From assembly GCA_028564705.1 (NCBI GenBank), contig JAPXFQ010000189.1, forward strand, positions 2,445,501 through 2,509,500: a DNA stretch of 64,000 bases. The letters run 5' to 3'. The notes under the pieces are model-generated. The model worked only from the letters and a program-made list of their open reading frames with translations. It was not told where the DNA came from and made no database searches. The DNA comes from Apricaphanius iberus (taxonomy: Eukaryota; Chordata; Actinopteri; Cyprinodontiformes; Aphaniidae). This document shows, piece after piece, positions 32,921 through 43,940 of this stretch (positions are counted from its first letter, which is position 1; every line of letters starts with the position of its first letter). The position numbers were made by a program, and so were the translations under genes.

Positions 32921-34920
32921 GGACTCGTAACACAAAAGGGATCAAACGACCCAACTCCTTCTTTTGTAAAAACTTTGGATTTTTTTAAACTACCTTTTGA
33001 ACCTCCAAATGAAAGTGTAATGGAATATTTCTCCTGTAATTCTCTGTTTTAGATAGTAGGTGAGGTAGAGAAAGCAAAAACTTCTGTGTGTTATGTTCTG
33101 ATAAGTAATGCATCAGACAGCCAGGCAGACATCTGCAAGCAGATATCAACCATAAGTTTTGACATTGTCAGATGGATGGCCGGTTTGCTATCGGGCTATC
33201 AAAGGCAGCAGGCTCCAGTTGGGAATAAGACACTCTGGACACCTAAACTCAAGGTGTTAGAATATAAACAGTGATTGTTAAATGCTATTTAAGATTTTTG
33301 AATTAGAAGTGAGGAGGTTTGGGAGAATAGAGAAAAACTGTAGTCAGTAAACTCTGTCCCTCTATGTTTGGCCAAACATATGTTTATTAAATACCTAATT
33401 GCCTAAAGGGCTCAGATTAACCTGGTTTTTTAGAAGGGTTATATTTTTAGCCATAATACAAGAAAGAGGTATCATCGCTATATCAAAGTTATGTAAGTGT
33501 ATGTCATCAGATTTCAGACTGCCATAAATAATGCCGAAGTTTTCATAAACCAAGCTGAAAAAGATGCATATTTCATAACAGAAACTTTTAGTGCAACCTG
33601 AAAAGCTCAGAAAAGTACAAGTCCCACCTAATGGAATTTTTCAGTTTCTACATGTTATGCCTCTGGGCTTTTTTTGCTATTCTGCGTACTCCTACCACTG
33701 TTTACCTCCCCGAAAGAGACCTACCGCTCAGCAAATAGATGCAAACTGTCTGCTCGCGTCTGTGGAGCAGAGTGTGCCAAGCTGCTGTCTCTCAGTCAGA
33801 ACGCAGATTTGATACCCTCAAGGTGACAGCAGCAGATCTGATGCAGGTGTCAGCAGCAACATCAGGACTGTCAGAGAGCATTTCCACACATGGCTCAGAC
33901 ATCTGACTAACTCAGCCAAAAGAATGAATTAACACTCATCAAACAAGGCACTTTTTATCATCTCATATCTCAACTTGGCTTTTATTATTAATGTCACAAC
34001 GGCAGCTTCGACTTCAACTGTTTTCACAAGCTGTAGGTGTCACTGTCTGTGACTGTGAGCTCCGACAGCCATGGCTGTCGGTGTCCAGGGCACCACCCAG
34101 CCCTCTTAAGGGAGGCTTTGTAAGTCAGATGTTCAGAATGCATAGAGCATTGTCTGCCTGGATGTTCGATGGGCTGGCAGCAAAAGGTGACATCTGGTGA
34201 CTAATGTGCTCAGATGTGAATGCTGCTCCCTCACTTCTCTGGGCAGCAGCTGCTCTGCAAAGGCACAAATGAGACAGGGGGAGCAAGAGAGAGAGAGCCA
34301 GGGAAAGATTTGGTGGTGGTGGGGAATCGCTGGGCTTAGTTTGGGGGTGGGGTTGCAGGTTTGAGGAGCGTGTCCATGGATGTGAGACGGTGCCGTGTTC
34401 ACCCCGCCAGCCGTCTGACTCTGAAGGGGGAGGGCAGGGAGGGGGGTTGGATATGTCATGGGAAAATCAATGACTTTCCGTCTGATTTTCGAGGACACAT
34501 GAAACACAACAGTCCTCCCCCTCCCTCACTCACCAACCCACCACCCTCTTTTCCACATTTGCCGCCCCACAAAGAGACCACACAGATCAGAAAAGGGTTG
34601 TTTTGATCTGCTTTGTGTCTCCAACAAACAAGTGTCTTTCAATGGCTGCGTAAGCTTCTACAAAAATTGAGTTCATCATAAGCCTTACGGCAAACAGAAT
34701 CAAACTAGTGATAGAGCATACATGGCCAGTGCACGCAGAAAGCCAGACTTTTCTTTCAGATGGGTCTCTCTTGGTAACTGGCCATGTGGAAAATGTTGGT
34801 TTCGTGTGTCCAGGGTTTTCAAGATCCATCTGTCTGCTTGCTGTTGCCAACCAAAATTGATTAAGGTGAATATTTTTTATTTTTTTTGCTGCCATATATT
34901 CTGAGCATTTTGTTAACAAA
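32921..34920. other. Non-coding stretch
   Basis: No gene or mobile element recognised. The stretch 33680-34260 is richer in GC with several CAGCTG and CAGATG boxes and may be regulatory. G-rich runs occur at 34260-34350 and 34420-34450. The frames 34133-34507 (minus) and 34587-34919 (minus) have no domain. Confidence 0.35.
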
Positions 34921-34924
34921 CAAT

Positions 34925-35370
34925 ATACAGTTCCTACAAAAGTAATGCTACCCCTTCAACTTTTTCATTCTGTCACATAAAAAAAACACATATAACCTTC
35001 ATATGCCTTTAGAGTTGGAGATGTGAGGCAATTCTTCTCTCAAAACATGTACAGTTCAGTAAGACCTGATGGTGAAGATCTTTGAATATCACTTTTCAAG
35101 TCTTGCAACAAATTCTCAATTTGAATTAGGTATGGACTGTGTCATTCACATGAATATAGTTTGTTTTTAAAAATCTTTCATTGCTGCTTATCACTGGGAT
35201 GGTGTGTTCATTGTGATTTTGACCATTCATGGGGTTTAACGTGTAGCCCAAATGTTCCATCTTCCAAATGTTTGCTGTGTACCCATGTCAAACTGAAAAA
35301 ATCTGTTTTTATTGTTTTCTTTCAACAATAGCTTTCTTCTTGCCACTCTTTCCCTGAGGTCAGGTTAAAG
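34925..35370 (-). pseudogene. Tc1-like element fragment with internal deletion
   Basis: The left end 'cctacaaaagtaatgctacc' and 'ccttcaactttttcattctg' is a Tc1-like terminus. The antisense transposase pieces 'tgaattaggtatggactgtg', 'tgggatggtgtgttcattgt' and 'caacaatagctttcttcttg' follow in the order seen in the split copy at 2221-3990. Much of the middle is missing and no frame is open. Confidence 0.6.
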
Positions 35371-36950
35371 CACAGTTGTATTATTTATTTACTTGTCTTG
35401 CAATTCTATGGAAAGTTGTGGGTTTAGTTCCAGTTCCTCCCCATCTAGTACATTTTGTTGTACCCCTTAGTAACCCAATTTGCCCTTAGTTGCCTACCGA
35501 TTTGTAGATATGTTTATGATGAGTGTATTTGTATCAGTCCGACAGGGTATAAAAAGCCTTCGATGAAATCACTTATTGTTCAGTGTGGTGAGAAAGCTCT
35601 GTATATAGAAGTTTAATGAAAAATTGTAAGCCCTTCAAACAAAAAGGCTCTGATTTTGATAAACTTGCCACATGAAATGTGTCAAATGGCTAAATGTCTA
35701 ATGTTGTATTTGATCAATACAAGAGATACAGCTTTTTGCCACACCATGTGTAAACGTAAAAATACTTAAATTATTCAAATGCAATAGCATTTGAAGATGT
35801 TTTAAAATCTGAGCTGTAATTCAGCTACATTAGCTACATTTATAAGTGTGTTTGAGTGCATGCGCACAGTGGGGGAGGGGAGTGTATTCATTTTAATGAG
35901 TAGTTTTTACTATAATCACCTAACTTTTAATGTCTTATGAAAAATGCTCTATAAATAAAGTTATTATTTTTCACTTCCAAAGACACCCGTAACCTTGTTA
36001 TCCTGCCTAGCACCACAAACTTAAAGAAATAATCTGCGATTAAAAAAAATTAATCTGGTGGACTATATCAGAACACTAAAAAGGTGCTGGTTTCATAAAC
36101 TCGACAGCAAATTATCGGGTTTTTAAAAATTTGACATGCAAGGAGATTAGGAAGAGAGAGTGAGGCAGCGTTGATGGTTCCAAGTAGTTTGACTGGGCTG
36201 GAGGGATACAAGTATGTAAGTGGTTAGCAGCAATCCAGGAGTTGATTGTTCTTGATTGAATTTGCAGAGGAGTAATGGTCTTACTTGGAAGCCATTTTTG
36301 AGTTGTTTGGAGAAGGCAAGAAGGAGACGGTGTACGGTGGCTTGCTGGGGATGGGTGGTTTGATGGAATGGTGTTCCGGAGTCTCTTCTCTGCGGATAGA
36401 AACATTGGAGGGTAGACAGGGAGCAACCGAGGCAGTGAAGATGGTGGAGGTTTTTCTAGGGAGGCGCAATTTGGATATTGACCAGGAAGGAACCAGGACA
36501 GTAAGCAATCAGAAAGCAAAGGTGGAGGAACCGAGGCGAGGTGAGAGGAATCCAGGATAGAAATCTGTGAGGAAGATAAAGAAATGAGTATCTATTTATG
36601 AAGGTAAAATTTATTAAAACATTTTCCTAAGAACACCAGCAAGGATATGGCCTTGTACTAAGCTAGGGAGCAAGAACCATCTGCCATTAGCTTCATGAAG
36701 CCATTCATCTTTTGAGCAGTAGCATTGATGAGCACTGATAGGAAGCACCTGGAGCTGAACCTGCCAGTCACACACTACAGAAAGAGGTAAGGAGAACAGA
36801 GACACACCCATACGCCTGTCATACAGCCACTGACTCATAACAAAATGGGTCTTTTATCATAATCTTGAACCAAGCACTGTCCTAGCTGAAAAAGTGTTGC
36901 ATTGTAAAGGATTATTTCTTAACAAGGAGACAATTTCCAATTGAAAAGAA
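35371..36950. other. Non-coding stretch
   Basis: No recognisable gene. The minus-strand frame 36112-36519 (135 codons) overlaps open frames on both strands in a G/A-rich plus-strand segment; its length is best explained by strand composition. Confidence 0.4.
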
Positions 36951-36969
36951 TTACCGTAATTTCCAGACG

Positions 36970-37345
36970 ATAGATGGGTTTCCAATATTCGGATATGTGT
37001 TCTGAGTTTTGTAGAAGCTGTAAACTTGAGGTAGACTTTTTTTGGGAAGACCAGAAAGCAGGGCATTACAGTAATTGATTATACTGGTGATAAAAGCATG
37101 CATTAGTGTCTCTGTATTGGCCTGAGAGAGAATGGGGCAGACTCTGGCAATATTCTTTAGGTGATAAAAAACTATTCTAGTACTGTTTTTAATGTGAGGG
37201 ATAAAAGTCAGCTCAGAGTCAAAAAACATGCCCAGGTTCTTCACTTGTACTGAAGGATTAAAATACAGTGATCACACTTTTACTAAAAGTTTCTCTCTTT
37301 GAGCCTCAGGACAGATGACTAAGTTTTGTCCTGGCTGAGCTGGAG
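36970..37345 (-). pseudogene. L2-like LINE RT fragment inside the THAP transposon
   Basis: The minus strand decodes to 'MKNLGMFFDSELTFIPHI', 'YHLKNIARVCPILSQ' and 'NYCNALLSGLPKKSLPQV', the thumb region after the YADD motif in L2-clade reverse transcriptase. The insertion lies between the 37360 end of the transposase remnant and the left TIR. It has neither RT core nor LINE 3' tail, so it is a rearranged piece. Confidence 0.7.
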
Positions 37346-37359
37346 AAAGTTTTAATGGT

Positions 37360-37752
37360 TTCAAATTAGCAATGGTTTCAAAACTAAGGACAACGTGGGT
37401 ATCCACTCTCTTATGATATTGGACAAAGTTGAGAAAGGAAGGTCAAATTGTTTTGCAAGGTTTCGATTGGTGAGGCCAATTCTAAGTTTCATTAAAACCA
37501 AAAGGAGGAGTTTTTCCCAGCATAACCCAACCTATCAGGACTAATTTGGTTTGTTTGAGAATAGTTAGAAGCCACAAGAAAACCTGCATAGACTGCAATC
37601 CAGTTAAAAAACAAACAAAAAAACATAGTGTAGAGTCTTTCAGTGAATGCAAATTTTGACAATTTAAGTCTATCCCACAGCTGTTGATTCTCTGACTTTA
37701 CAGCCTCCAGTTCCTTTTTCAAAGCCACATAGTCATCCTTATGTTTATTATA
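37360..37752 (-). pseudogene. THAP/DDE_Tnp_4 transposase: coiled coil and HTH_Tnp_4 segment
   Basis: On the minus strand the frame begins 'YNKHKDDYVALKKELEAVKS' right after an AG acceptor-like TGCAG, continuing 'ENQQLWDRLKLSKFAFTERL', a leucine-rich coiled coil typical of DDE_Tnp_4 proteins. After a disordered, frameshifted stretch, 'LLLVLMKLRIGLTNRNLAKQ' and 'FDLPFSTLSNIIREWI' appear near 37510-37410: the HTH_Tnp_4 domain that precedes the nuclease. The catalytic domain is missing. It would have bound the element ends together with the THAP domain. Confidence 0.65.
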
Positions 37753-37895
37753 CTGCATGCTTTATTTGGTCCAAGTCGTTTCTGGGCACAAAGTAAGAAA
37801 AAAATTAGAACAACTTTTTATGCTTGAAGTGCAATATCAGCAAAGCCACCATCTTAAAATTAATAAAATACATTCAAACATGGGTACAACACAAC

Positions 37896-37940
37896 TCCCA
37901 CCCATCCACTGAGTTTTATAAACTCAGTGGATGGGTGGGA
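37896..37940. repeat. Perfect 21-bp inverted repeat with 3-nt loop
   Basis: The left arm 37896-37916 begins TCCCACCCATCCACTGAG and the right arm 37920-37940 is its exact reverse complement; TAT separates them. Arms this long without mismatch at a 3-nt spacing are not expected by chance. It lies in the presumed intron of the THAP transposon. It shows no T-run or other mark of a transcription terminator. Confidence 0.95.
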
Positions 37941-39057
37941 TATCAGCCTCATTGTGAATTGTGGAGGAAGTAACAGGTGCCTTCACCTGCCTTCTCATAA
38001 TTCTTTCATATCTGTGTAAAATTATACATAATATTGTTTATCAAAACATTTTAACTATTGTTAAATATGTTGGCTCCTACTAACCAAAGTATTCAGGTTA
38101 GAATATTTTACTGACCGACTCATACACACCTTGCCGCCATTGCTGTAGAATCTGGAGCGCTATGTGGAAAAATAGATGGCACAAAATCTACACTGTTATA
38201 GTCCATAGAAGGATCTCATGATAAAGGAAAATGCCACATTAACTCAGTTAATTATCACACAAGTTTTCATTTCAGCTATCCCATCCTGGAAAAAATGTTT
38301 TCATGGATCATTCAAAAGTATTATATTAACTAAGGCTAAAGTAACTAAGGCTCAGGTACGGTCTTTCATGAGTTTCCATTACAGGTGGGTAAACTCAATA
38401 AACTTTAATTCCATTACCACCCAGGGCAGTATTATGGAACATAATAATAACAAAAAAATTCATTAGGCTGTTAATAAGAGTGAGGTTGACTTCACCTTCA
38501 AAAGATGCTCTCCCTGTCATTTTTATCATTTGCGGTGTGCTATTCTTCCACTCACAAACAATTTACATTTTGGTGTGGCTTGTAGGTAGGCTACATAGGC
38601 TAATTTCTGAACAACTGAGAGCCGCTATCAAAAGGCAGCCAGCGAAACTTTGGATGTCTACTTTATACGAAAAGGTCATTAGGCGAAGTTCCACACGCTA
38701 AGTACCATCTTCACTCAATGCAGTCTTCCTCTAGTACTTAAATCAACTACAGCTCAGCTAAAATAAATACCAACTGCACAATGATTCCACCATGAATACA
38801 GTGTCTATTTAGCTGTTTGAAGAGTGTTTATCCTTAGGAATTTCAGGTTAAACTAAGGAGCCTAACTTATTCTACTTATTTAGCAAAACAGCTAATGTTG
38901 ATAAAGCAGCTAACGCTAACGGTTGCTAATAATTAGCTTTAACTTGACTGATCAGGATCAAATATAGACCGTTTAACCAAGTTTAAGTATAACTTATTAA
39001 TTATAATTAGTAAGTTACGTACAGACTTTTTAATTACTGTAGAACACAAACACTTAC

Positions 39058-39252
39058 CAGATATGAAGTGAGCACTACAGATGCTCACCTCAGCTGCAGG
39101 ACCACTCGGACCCAAATCACCCTTTTAATTGTCTGAAGCCATAATCTTCTCCAATTTTTGGCAAATGGATGACGTCCTCTTGGGATGTGGAACGTTTGCC
39201 AAAAACCATTTTCAGTTCTGTTTGTACAATTAACAACCCAACAACTCCTCAT
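39058..39252 (-). pseudogene. THAP zinc-finger exon of the transposase
   Basis: From an ATG at 39252 the minus strand reads 'MRSCWVVNCTNRTENGFW', then 'QTFHIPRGRHPFAKNWRRLW' and 'LQTIKR'. After a one-base frameshift 'GPSGPAAEVSICSAHFISG' follows. This is a C2CH THAP domain: CxxxC at the start, the FHxIP and W-R motifs, then C-x2-H in 'ICSAHF'. THAP domains bind specific DNA and are found in P-element and ISL2EU-like transposases as well as host regulators. A GTAAGTG right after could be a splice donor. The frameshift makes it non-functional. A host THAP gene is unlikely, as TIRs and DDE_Tnp_4 pieces surround it. Confidence 0.7.
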
Positions 39253-40038
39253 TGTATCGGGACTGCTGCTGTGTATGTATGTGTCTGTGTTTCTCTAGCT
39301 CCTCGGCTGCGCACACAGCTTGTCTGTGATGTCACACAGAACTCCATCTATAAAGCGCACCCGATTATAAGATGCACCATCCAATTTTAAGAATAAACCA
39401 CTAATGTGTACATATACAAGCCACACTCAATTATAAGCCACAGCTGTTTTAATGGTAATTACCATAATGGTTCATACAGAGGGGATTGTTGGGAAAGTTA
39501 TTGGTGTTTGGGGAAGCTTTGATTTTATTAACATTTAATATGGTGGAAACACCTTGAGCATCCTCTGTCTGTGTGTTCAGCCAATCTTCAAGAAAGACTT
39601 CAGATTCCGGCTAGCTTTTTTAAATACCTCTGAACATTGAGACACTTCTTGAAGCTTCTCTATTTCCTTCTTTAAAAGCCAGATCGACTGCCTTTAACTT
39701 AAGAGCGGCATAACATGCATTTCTTCATTTTTTTCCCCATAATGAGGGTTTATGCATGAAAACTTGGTTTTCGCAAACTGTCTTGCTCTCATAATGTCTG
39801 TCTGTTCTACTTTTGCTTTCATTGTTCGTGCAAACTTCTTTTCTCATTCTTTAACGGGGACTCTGCCTCTTAAAGGCACAGTATCCCTTAAGGGTGAAGG
39901 ATGTAACCTGTACAATCTATAGATTGAGGAGGTCCTCTAGTGGCCATTAACTGTCAAAATCCATAAATACGCCGCATCATTGTATATGGTTCAAAGTGTG
40001 GGAAAAAAGTAGTGGCTTATAGTCTGAAAGTTACAGTA

Positions 40039-41295
40039 CTGAAAATGTTGTTTTTTTGTTTTTTTTTTAATTTACAGTATAGTATTATGCTACTGTATTT
40101 GAAAATGCAAACAAAGTGTAAGGATCTAAATTCTTCTTCCTGAGAAAAAAACTCTCCATATCTTTACATACGCTATCTGGGATTTTTGAGCTGTATATGG
40201 CTAATGAAAACATTGTACATGTCTGAATGTCAGGCAGCTATTCAAGACCCTTTCTTTTATGTATCTGTGTGTGTACCCTTACCCCGAAGGTCATGTCAGT
40301 GTATGGGTTCTCACCACCCATGAGGTCCGCTTTGAGCAGTGAAAAGGATTAAGACATGGAAGAGGGAATGAGACATGAGAGAGTGGAAAAAAGGTACAAA
40401 ATATATAACAAAAACCAAGAAGTATTTTATTTTGAGGTACAATCAGGTAATCACCACTTAAGGTAGTTAATGTGGCACATTTCAATAGGTTTTATCCAAT
40501 TTTCAAAACAATGTGATTTGCATCCTTGAGGCACAAAACTAGTGTGGATCAACACCTGCAAACATGTGGTCATTTGTGGCATTCATATGGACGCGCTGCT
40601 TCTTAGCAGACACTTGAGCCTCACTTTAAAAGGTGCCATGAGCTGCTTTCTATTAGGGAGGTGATGGGCTTGCTTTAAGTTCAATGAGCAAGAAGTGCAT
40701 ATGCATTCTACAAAGAATGTTAATGAAAAACATTCCTTCCAGTTTCTCATGGAAACCAGTGAGGATTTTGGGAAAAGAAGGTGGGGGTGGGGTGGGTGGT
40801 GGGTCCCCATATACCCCCTCGTTAAGATACAAAAATGGAAGCAAGATCTGATAGGGAATGACTCATTTTTGGTAAAGGGGTGGAAGAAGTGTGTGGAGAA
40901 ATTGTCTAATATGTGCCTGGGTTATTTGGGTGTAATAGAGAAATATTCAGAATAATATAGAAGAGCAACCTCTTTAAAGAAGGTAGAATATCACTTTTTA
41001 AATCATATTTTATATCTGTAAGAGTGATGAGAATTTACAGCAGGAGTTTAGAATTTTTGAAAGTTATGCTGAAAAACTATGAGCAGGTTATACCTTAATA
41101 GCTGTAAAAAAAAAAACGTCTTTGTAACTTTACTTAAAGTGTTACTGCACTGTTGGATCTGTTTAAAACAAACATGTGTTTCTTTTTCTCCTTGATACAG
41201 CATGTTCGTACAGATGCGAGTGTAGAAGTTAGATGAAGGCAAGGACAGAAACAACCATACCAAAACCCGTTAGAGGACATGATCTCACTGTAGTT
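40039..41295. other. Non-coding stretch
   Basis: No gene or mobile element recognised. The G-rich run at 40778-40804 explains the open frames around 40583-40955. Confidence 0.4.
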
Positions 41296-41299
41296 CCAA

Positions 41300-42640
41300 T
41301 TTTTACCTTCGGCAGTAACACGTGAAACACAGACAATTTAATATAGTCCCAAGATTCATTTATTTCAGTAATTCTACTTATGATGTGCAACTAATATATG
41401 ATATAGACTCATTACATCCCAAAAAATATTTAAAGCCATTTATTTGTTATAATTGTAATGATTATGACAAACAGCTTATGAAAACTGCAAATTCAAAATC
41501 TCAGAAAATTAGAATATTAAGAAAAGTTCAACATTTTAGCCTCAAAGTGTCACACATTTATCAGCTAATTAATCCAAAACACCTGCAAAGGTTTCCTGAG
41601 CTTTTAAATGGTCTCTCTGTCAGGTTCAGTAGGAATCACAATCATGAAAAAGACTGCTCATCCGACAGTTATGCAGAAAACCATCACTGAAATGCTCCAT
41701 ACGGAGGGAAAGCCTCAAAAGGTAACTGCAAAGGAAGTTCAATGTTCCCAAATACCTTTATCAAAGCACATTGATAGAAAGTTTTGTGGAAGGGAAAAGT
41801 GTGGAAGAAAGAGATACTCAAGCAGCAGGGATGACCACGGCCTGGATAGGATTGTCAGGAAAAGACCATTCTATAGTGTCAGGGAGCTTCACAAGGTGTG
41901 GACTGCTGGTCTGTTACTTAGTGGTTCAAAGTCCTCATTTCTGATGAGGGCAAATTTAGCATCTCATTTGGAAACCAAAGTCCCAGAATCTGGAGGAACA
42001 ATGCAGAGGCAAATTTGCTTGAAGTCCAGTATGGAGCTTCCACAGTCTGTGTTGATTTGGGAAGCCATGTCATCTGTTGGTGTTGGTTCAATGCACTTTA
42101 TTGAGTCCAGAGTCAACGCAGCCATCTACCAGGAGATTTTGGAGAACTTCATGCTTCCTTCTACAGACAAGTTTTATGGAGATGTTGACTGCATTTTCCA
42201 GCAGGACTTAGTACCTACCCAAACTGCTAAAAGTGCCAAAACATGGTTCAATGACCATGGGCTTACTGTGCTTGACTGGCCAGTAAACCTGCCTGACCAG
42301 AAACCCATAGAGAATCTATGGGACATTGCCAGGAGAAAGATGAGAGACATGAGACCGAACAATAAAAAAGTGATCAAATATACTTTTGAAGCCTCCTGGT
42401 CTTCCATAACATCTCAGCTGTACCGCAAGCTGATAGCATCCACGCCATGCGGGATTAAGGCAGCAACAGATGCAAAAGGGGCCCAAACCAAGTAATGAGT
42501 ACATATGCATGATCATACTTTTCAGACGTCTGACAGTTCTATATTTAAAATCCTTTTTGGATCGATTTTATGTTATATCCAAATTTTCTGAGCTTTTAAA
42601 TTTGAGGCTTTCATAATCCATAAGCCATAATCACCAAAAC
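41300..42640 (+). mobile_element. Decayed Tc1-like element of the 51515 family
   Basis: The left flank keeps 'catttatttcagtaattcta' and the inner repeat 'tctcagaaaattagaatatt', as in the TIR of the complete element at 51515. The right flank has 'tttgaggctttcataatcca'. The outer TIR ends cannot be recognised, so the limits are approximate. A broken transposase reading frame spans 41608-42495. Confidence 0.7.
41608..42495 (+). pseudogene. Tc1-like transposase with deletion and compensating frameshifts
   Basis: The 295-codon frame is open, yet it is not a working protein. Residues 13-95 align with the helix-turn-helix part of the intact protein at 51832 ('AHPTVMQKTITEMLHTEGKP'). About 50 codons between the linker and the catalytic core are deleted. 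The next block is read out of frame: in another frame the DNA gives 'VLISDEGKFSISFGNQSP' with the first catalytic Asp, while the open frame reads 'SSFLMRANLASHLETKV'. The frame is restored at 'CLKSSMELPQSVLIW'. The second Asp is kept in 'FQQDLVPTQTAK' and the Glu in 'PIENLWDI'. So one of the three DDE residues is not encoded in frame. Confidence 0.8.
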
Positions 42641-43189
42641 TAACAAATACAGAAAGTTAAAGCTGAATTTCCCCAAACCAAAGATTACTATTCTATTCTA
42701 CATGCAGGTTTTAAATATGTAAAAAACAATGGTTTAATAATATTTTACTTTACCAAAGGTGTAACGATCGCATATTTGACAGTGTAAAATTGTAGAGATG
42801 CATAATCGTAAGCATTATCGTTCTAACAATATTTTTGACCACTCAATTTATTGAGGAACAACAGAGTCCAAATAAGTTGCAGAAACATGACTAAACATGA
42901 CTAACTTATGCACCTCAGTACTTGTAACATCACACCAACTTTGCATTTTTAATAAAATCACACCATCCGCCTTTAAAATCTTTTTTTGCAAACGATATAT
43001 CCCTTTTCCTACACAGTTTGGAAATGTATACAATTAGCTTTAAGGAAAGTCTTATTAACATCACATATGTTATGTGTAAATAGTCTCCTTATTTTAGATA
43101 AATTGGACCAGTTAGAAAATAATTCATAATTTATTATTCAAACATTTAATTAGAATGGAATGTGAATTAACTAATCTCTGTCATTTAAT
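42641..43189. other. Non-coding stretch
   Basis: AT-rich sequence with nothing recognisable. The minus-strand frame 42848-43033 has no motif. Confidence 0.4.
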
Positions 43190-43650
43190 TCAAGTTCTGC
43201 GCTAAGCTAAGATGTTTTATAGTGGCATTCATACATTATTTCTCTTTCAATTAAGTCAGCTTGTGCATAGAGGAGAAATGAACTTTTTTCTTTTAAAATT
43301 AGCTGGCTGACCTCTTTTTAAAAACATTTATTAAGAAAATAAATAAATGTTTTCCACTGCAGTTCATTCTGGATAGTCCTACTGTATGCATCTAGCATAA
43401 TGTGTGGATATTGGTGAGACTAGTGGCATCAGGGTTCTCTGAACTCATTTTACTAATGACAGACAAAGTGTGTTTTCATTACACACCATCACAAAGCCTC
43501 CTAACCGCTGCAAATGAGGCCCTTTTCCAATTAATGAATAATGTCATTGGTTGAAACGGGCTTAATACCAACAGTGACAATTACATTGTTGTACACCAGG
43601 ATTAATGAACTGTTGTGATTATTTTCTTTCCATTCCATTGACCTTTTCTG
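43190..43650. promoter_or_regulatory. Candidate conserved non-coding element
   Basis: The block contains homeodomain-type words ('ccaattaatgaataatg', 'aggattaatgaac'), a TGACAG Meis-like site ('taatgacagaca') and even composition without repeats. The pattern recalls vertebrate developmental enhancers. No comparison could be made, so this is a suggestion. Confidence 0.3.
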
Positions 43651-43855
43651 CTAACTACAGCTAAGCCCTAATGTGCTGCACTTTAATGCATCGATCTTAA
43701 CGTTGGTTGTTTAGGAACAAATCATATTTCTATTTACCAGGAGCATTGTAATGCTGTATTGATTGGTACTCCATTAGAATTTATACAGGCATCAATAGTG
43801 GAAAATAGTCTCCACTCTTCAGATTCCTTTAAAGATGCAGCCATATTATTTAAAA

Positions 43856-43895
43856 TCCATCCATCCATCCATCCATCCATCCATCCATCCATCTA
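43856..43895. repeat. (CCAT)n microsatellite
   Basis: About nine CCAT units in a row, followed by interrupted CCAT-rich sequence to about 43940. The open frame 43759-44193 runs through it and is not a gene. Confidence 0.95.
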
Positions 43896-43940
43896 CATGT
43901 CAGTCAATCCATCTATCCATCTGGCCAGCCACCCATCCAA

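Larger units (their letters stand above)
36952..40038 (-). mobile_element. Decayed THAP/DDE_Tnp_4 DNA transposon (ISL2EU or Harbinger-like)
   Basis: The left end TACCGTAATTTCCAGACGATA and the reverse-complemented right end TACTGTAACTTTCAGACTATA match at 16 of 21 positions. Between them, on the minus strand, lie a THAP-domain exon (39058-39252) and a coiled-coil plus helix-turn-helix exon (37360-37752). The subterminal right arm repeats an 'attataagccac'-like word three times. The DDE catalytic part expected downstream is gone, and an L2 fragment occupies 36970-37345. THAP fused to DDE_Tnp_4 is known for ISL2EU and related superfamilies. The flanking 2-bp duplication is not clear. Confidence 0.6.

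Noticed and set aside
34133..34507. Minus-strand 124-codon Pro/His-rich frame
   Set aside because: It is explained by G-rich plus-strand runs at 34260-34450.
36112..36519. Minus-strand 135-codon proline/serine-rich frame
   Set aside because: Open frames occur on both strands here because of G/A-rich composition, and no domain is recognisable.
39058..39252. Host THAP-domain gene
   Set aside because: The exon carries a frameshift, lies between transposon TIRs and is followed by DDE_Tnp_4-type motifs on the same strand.
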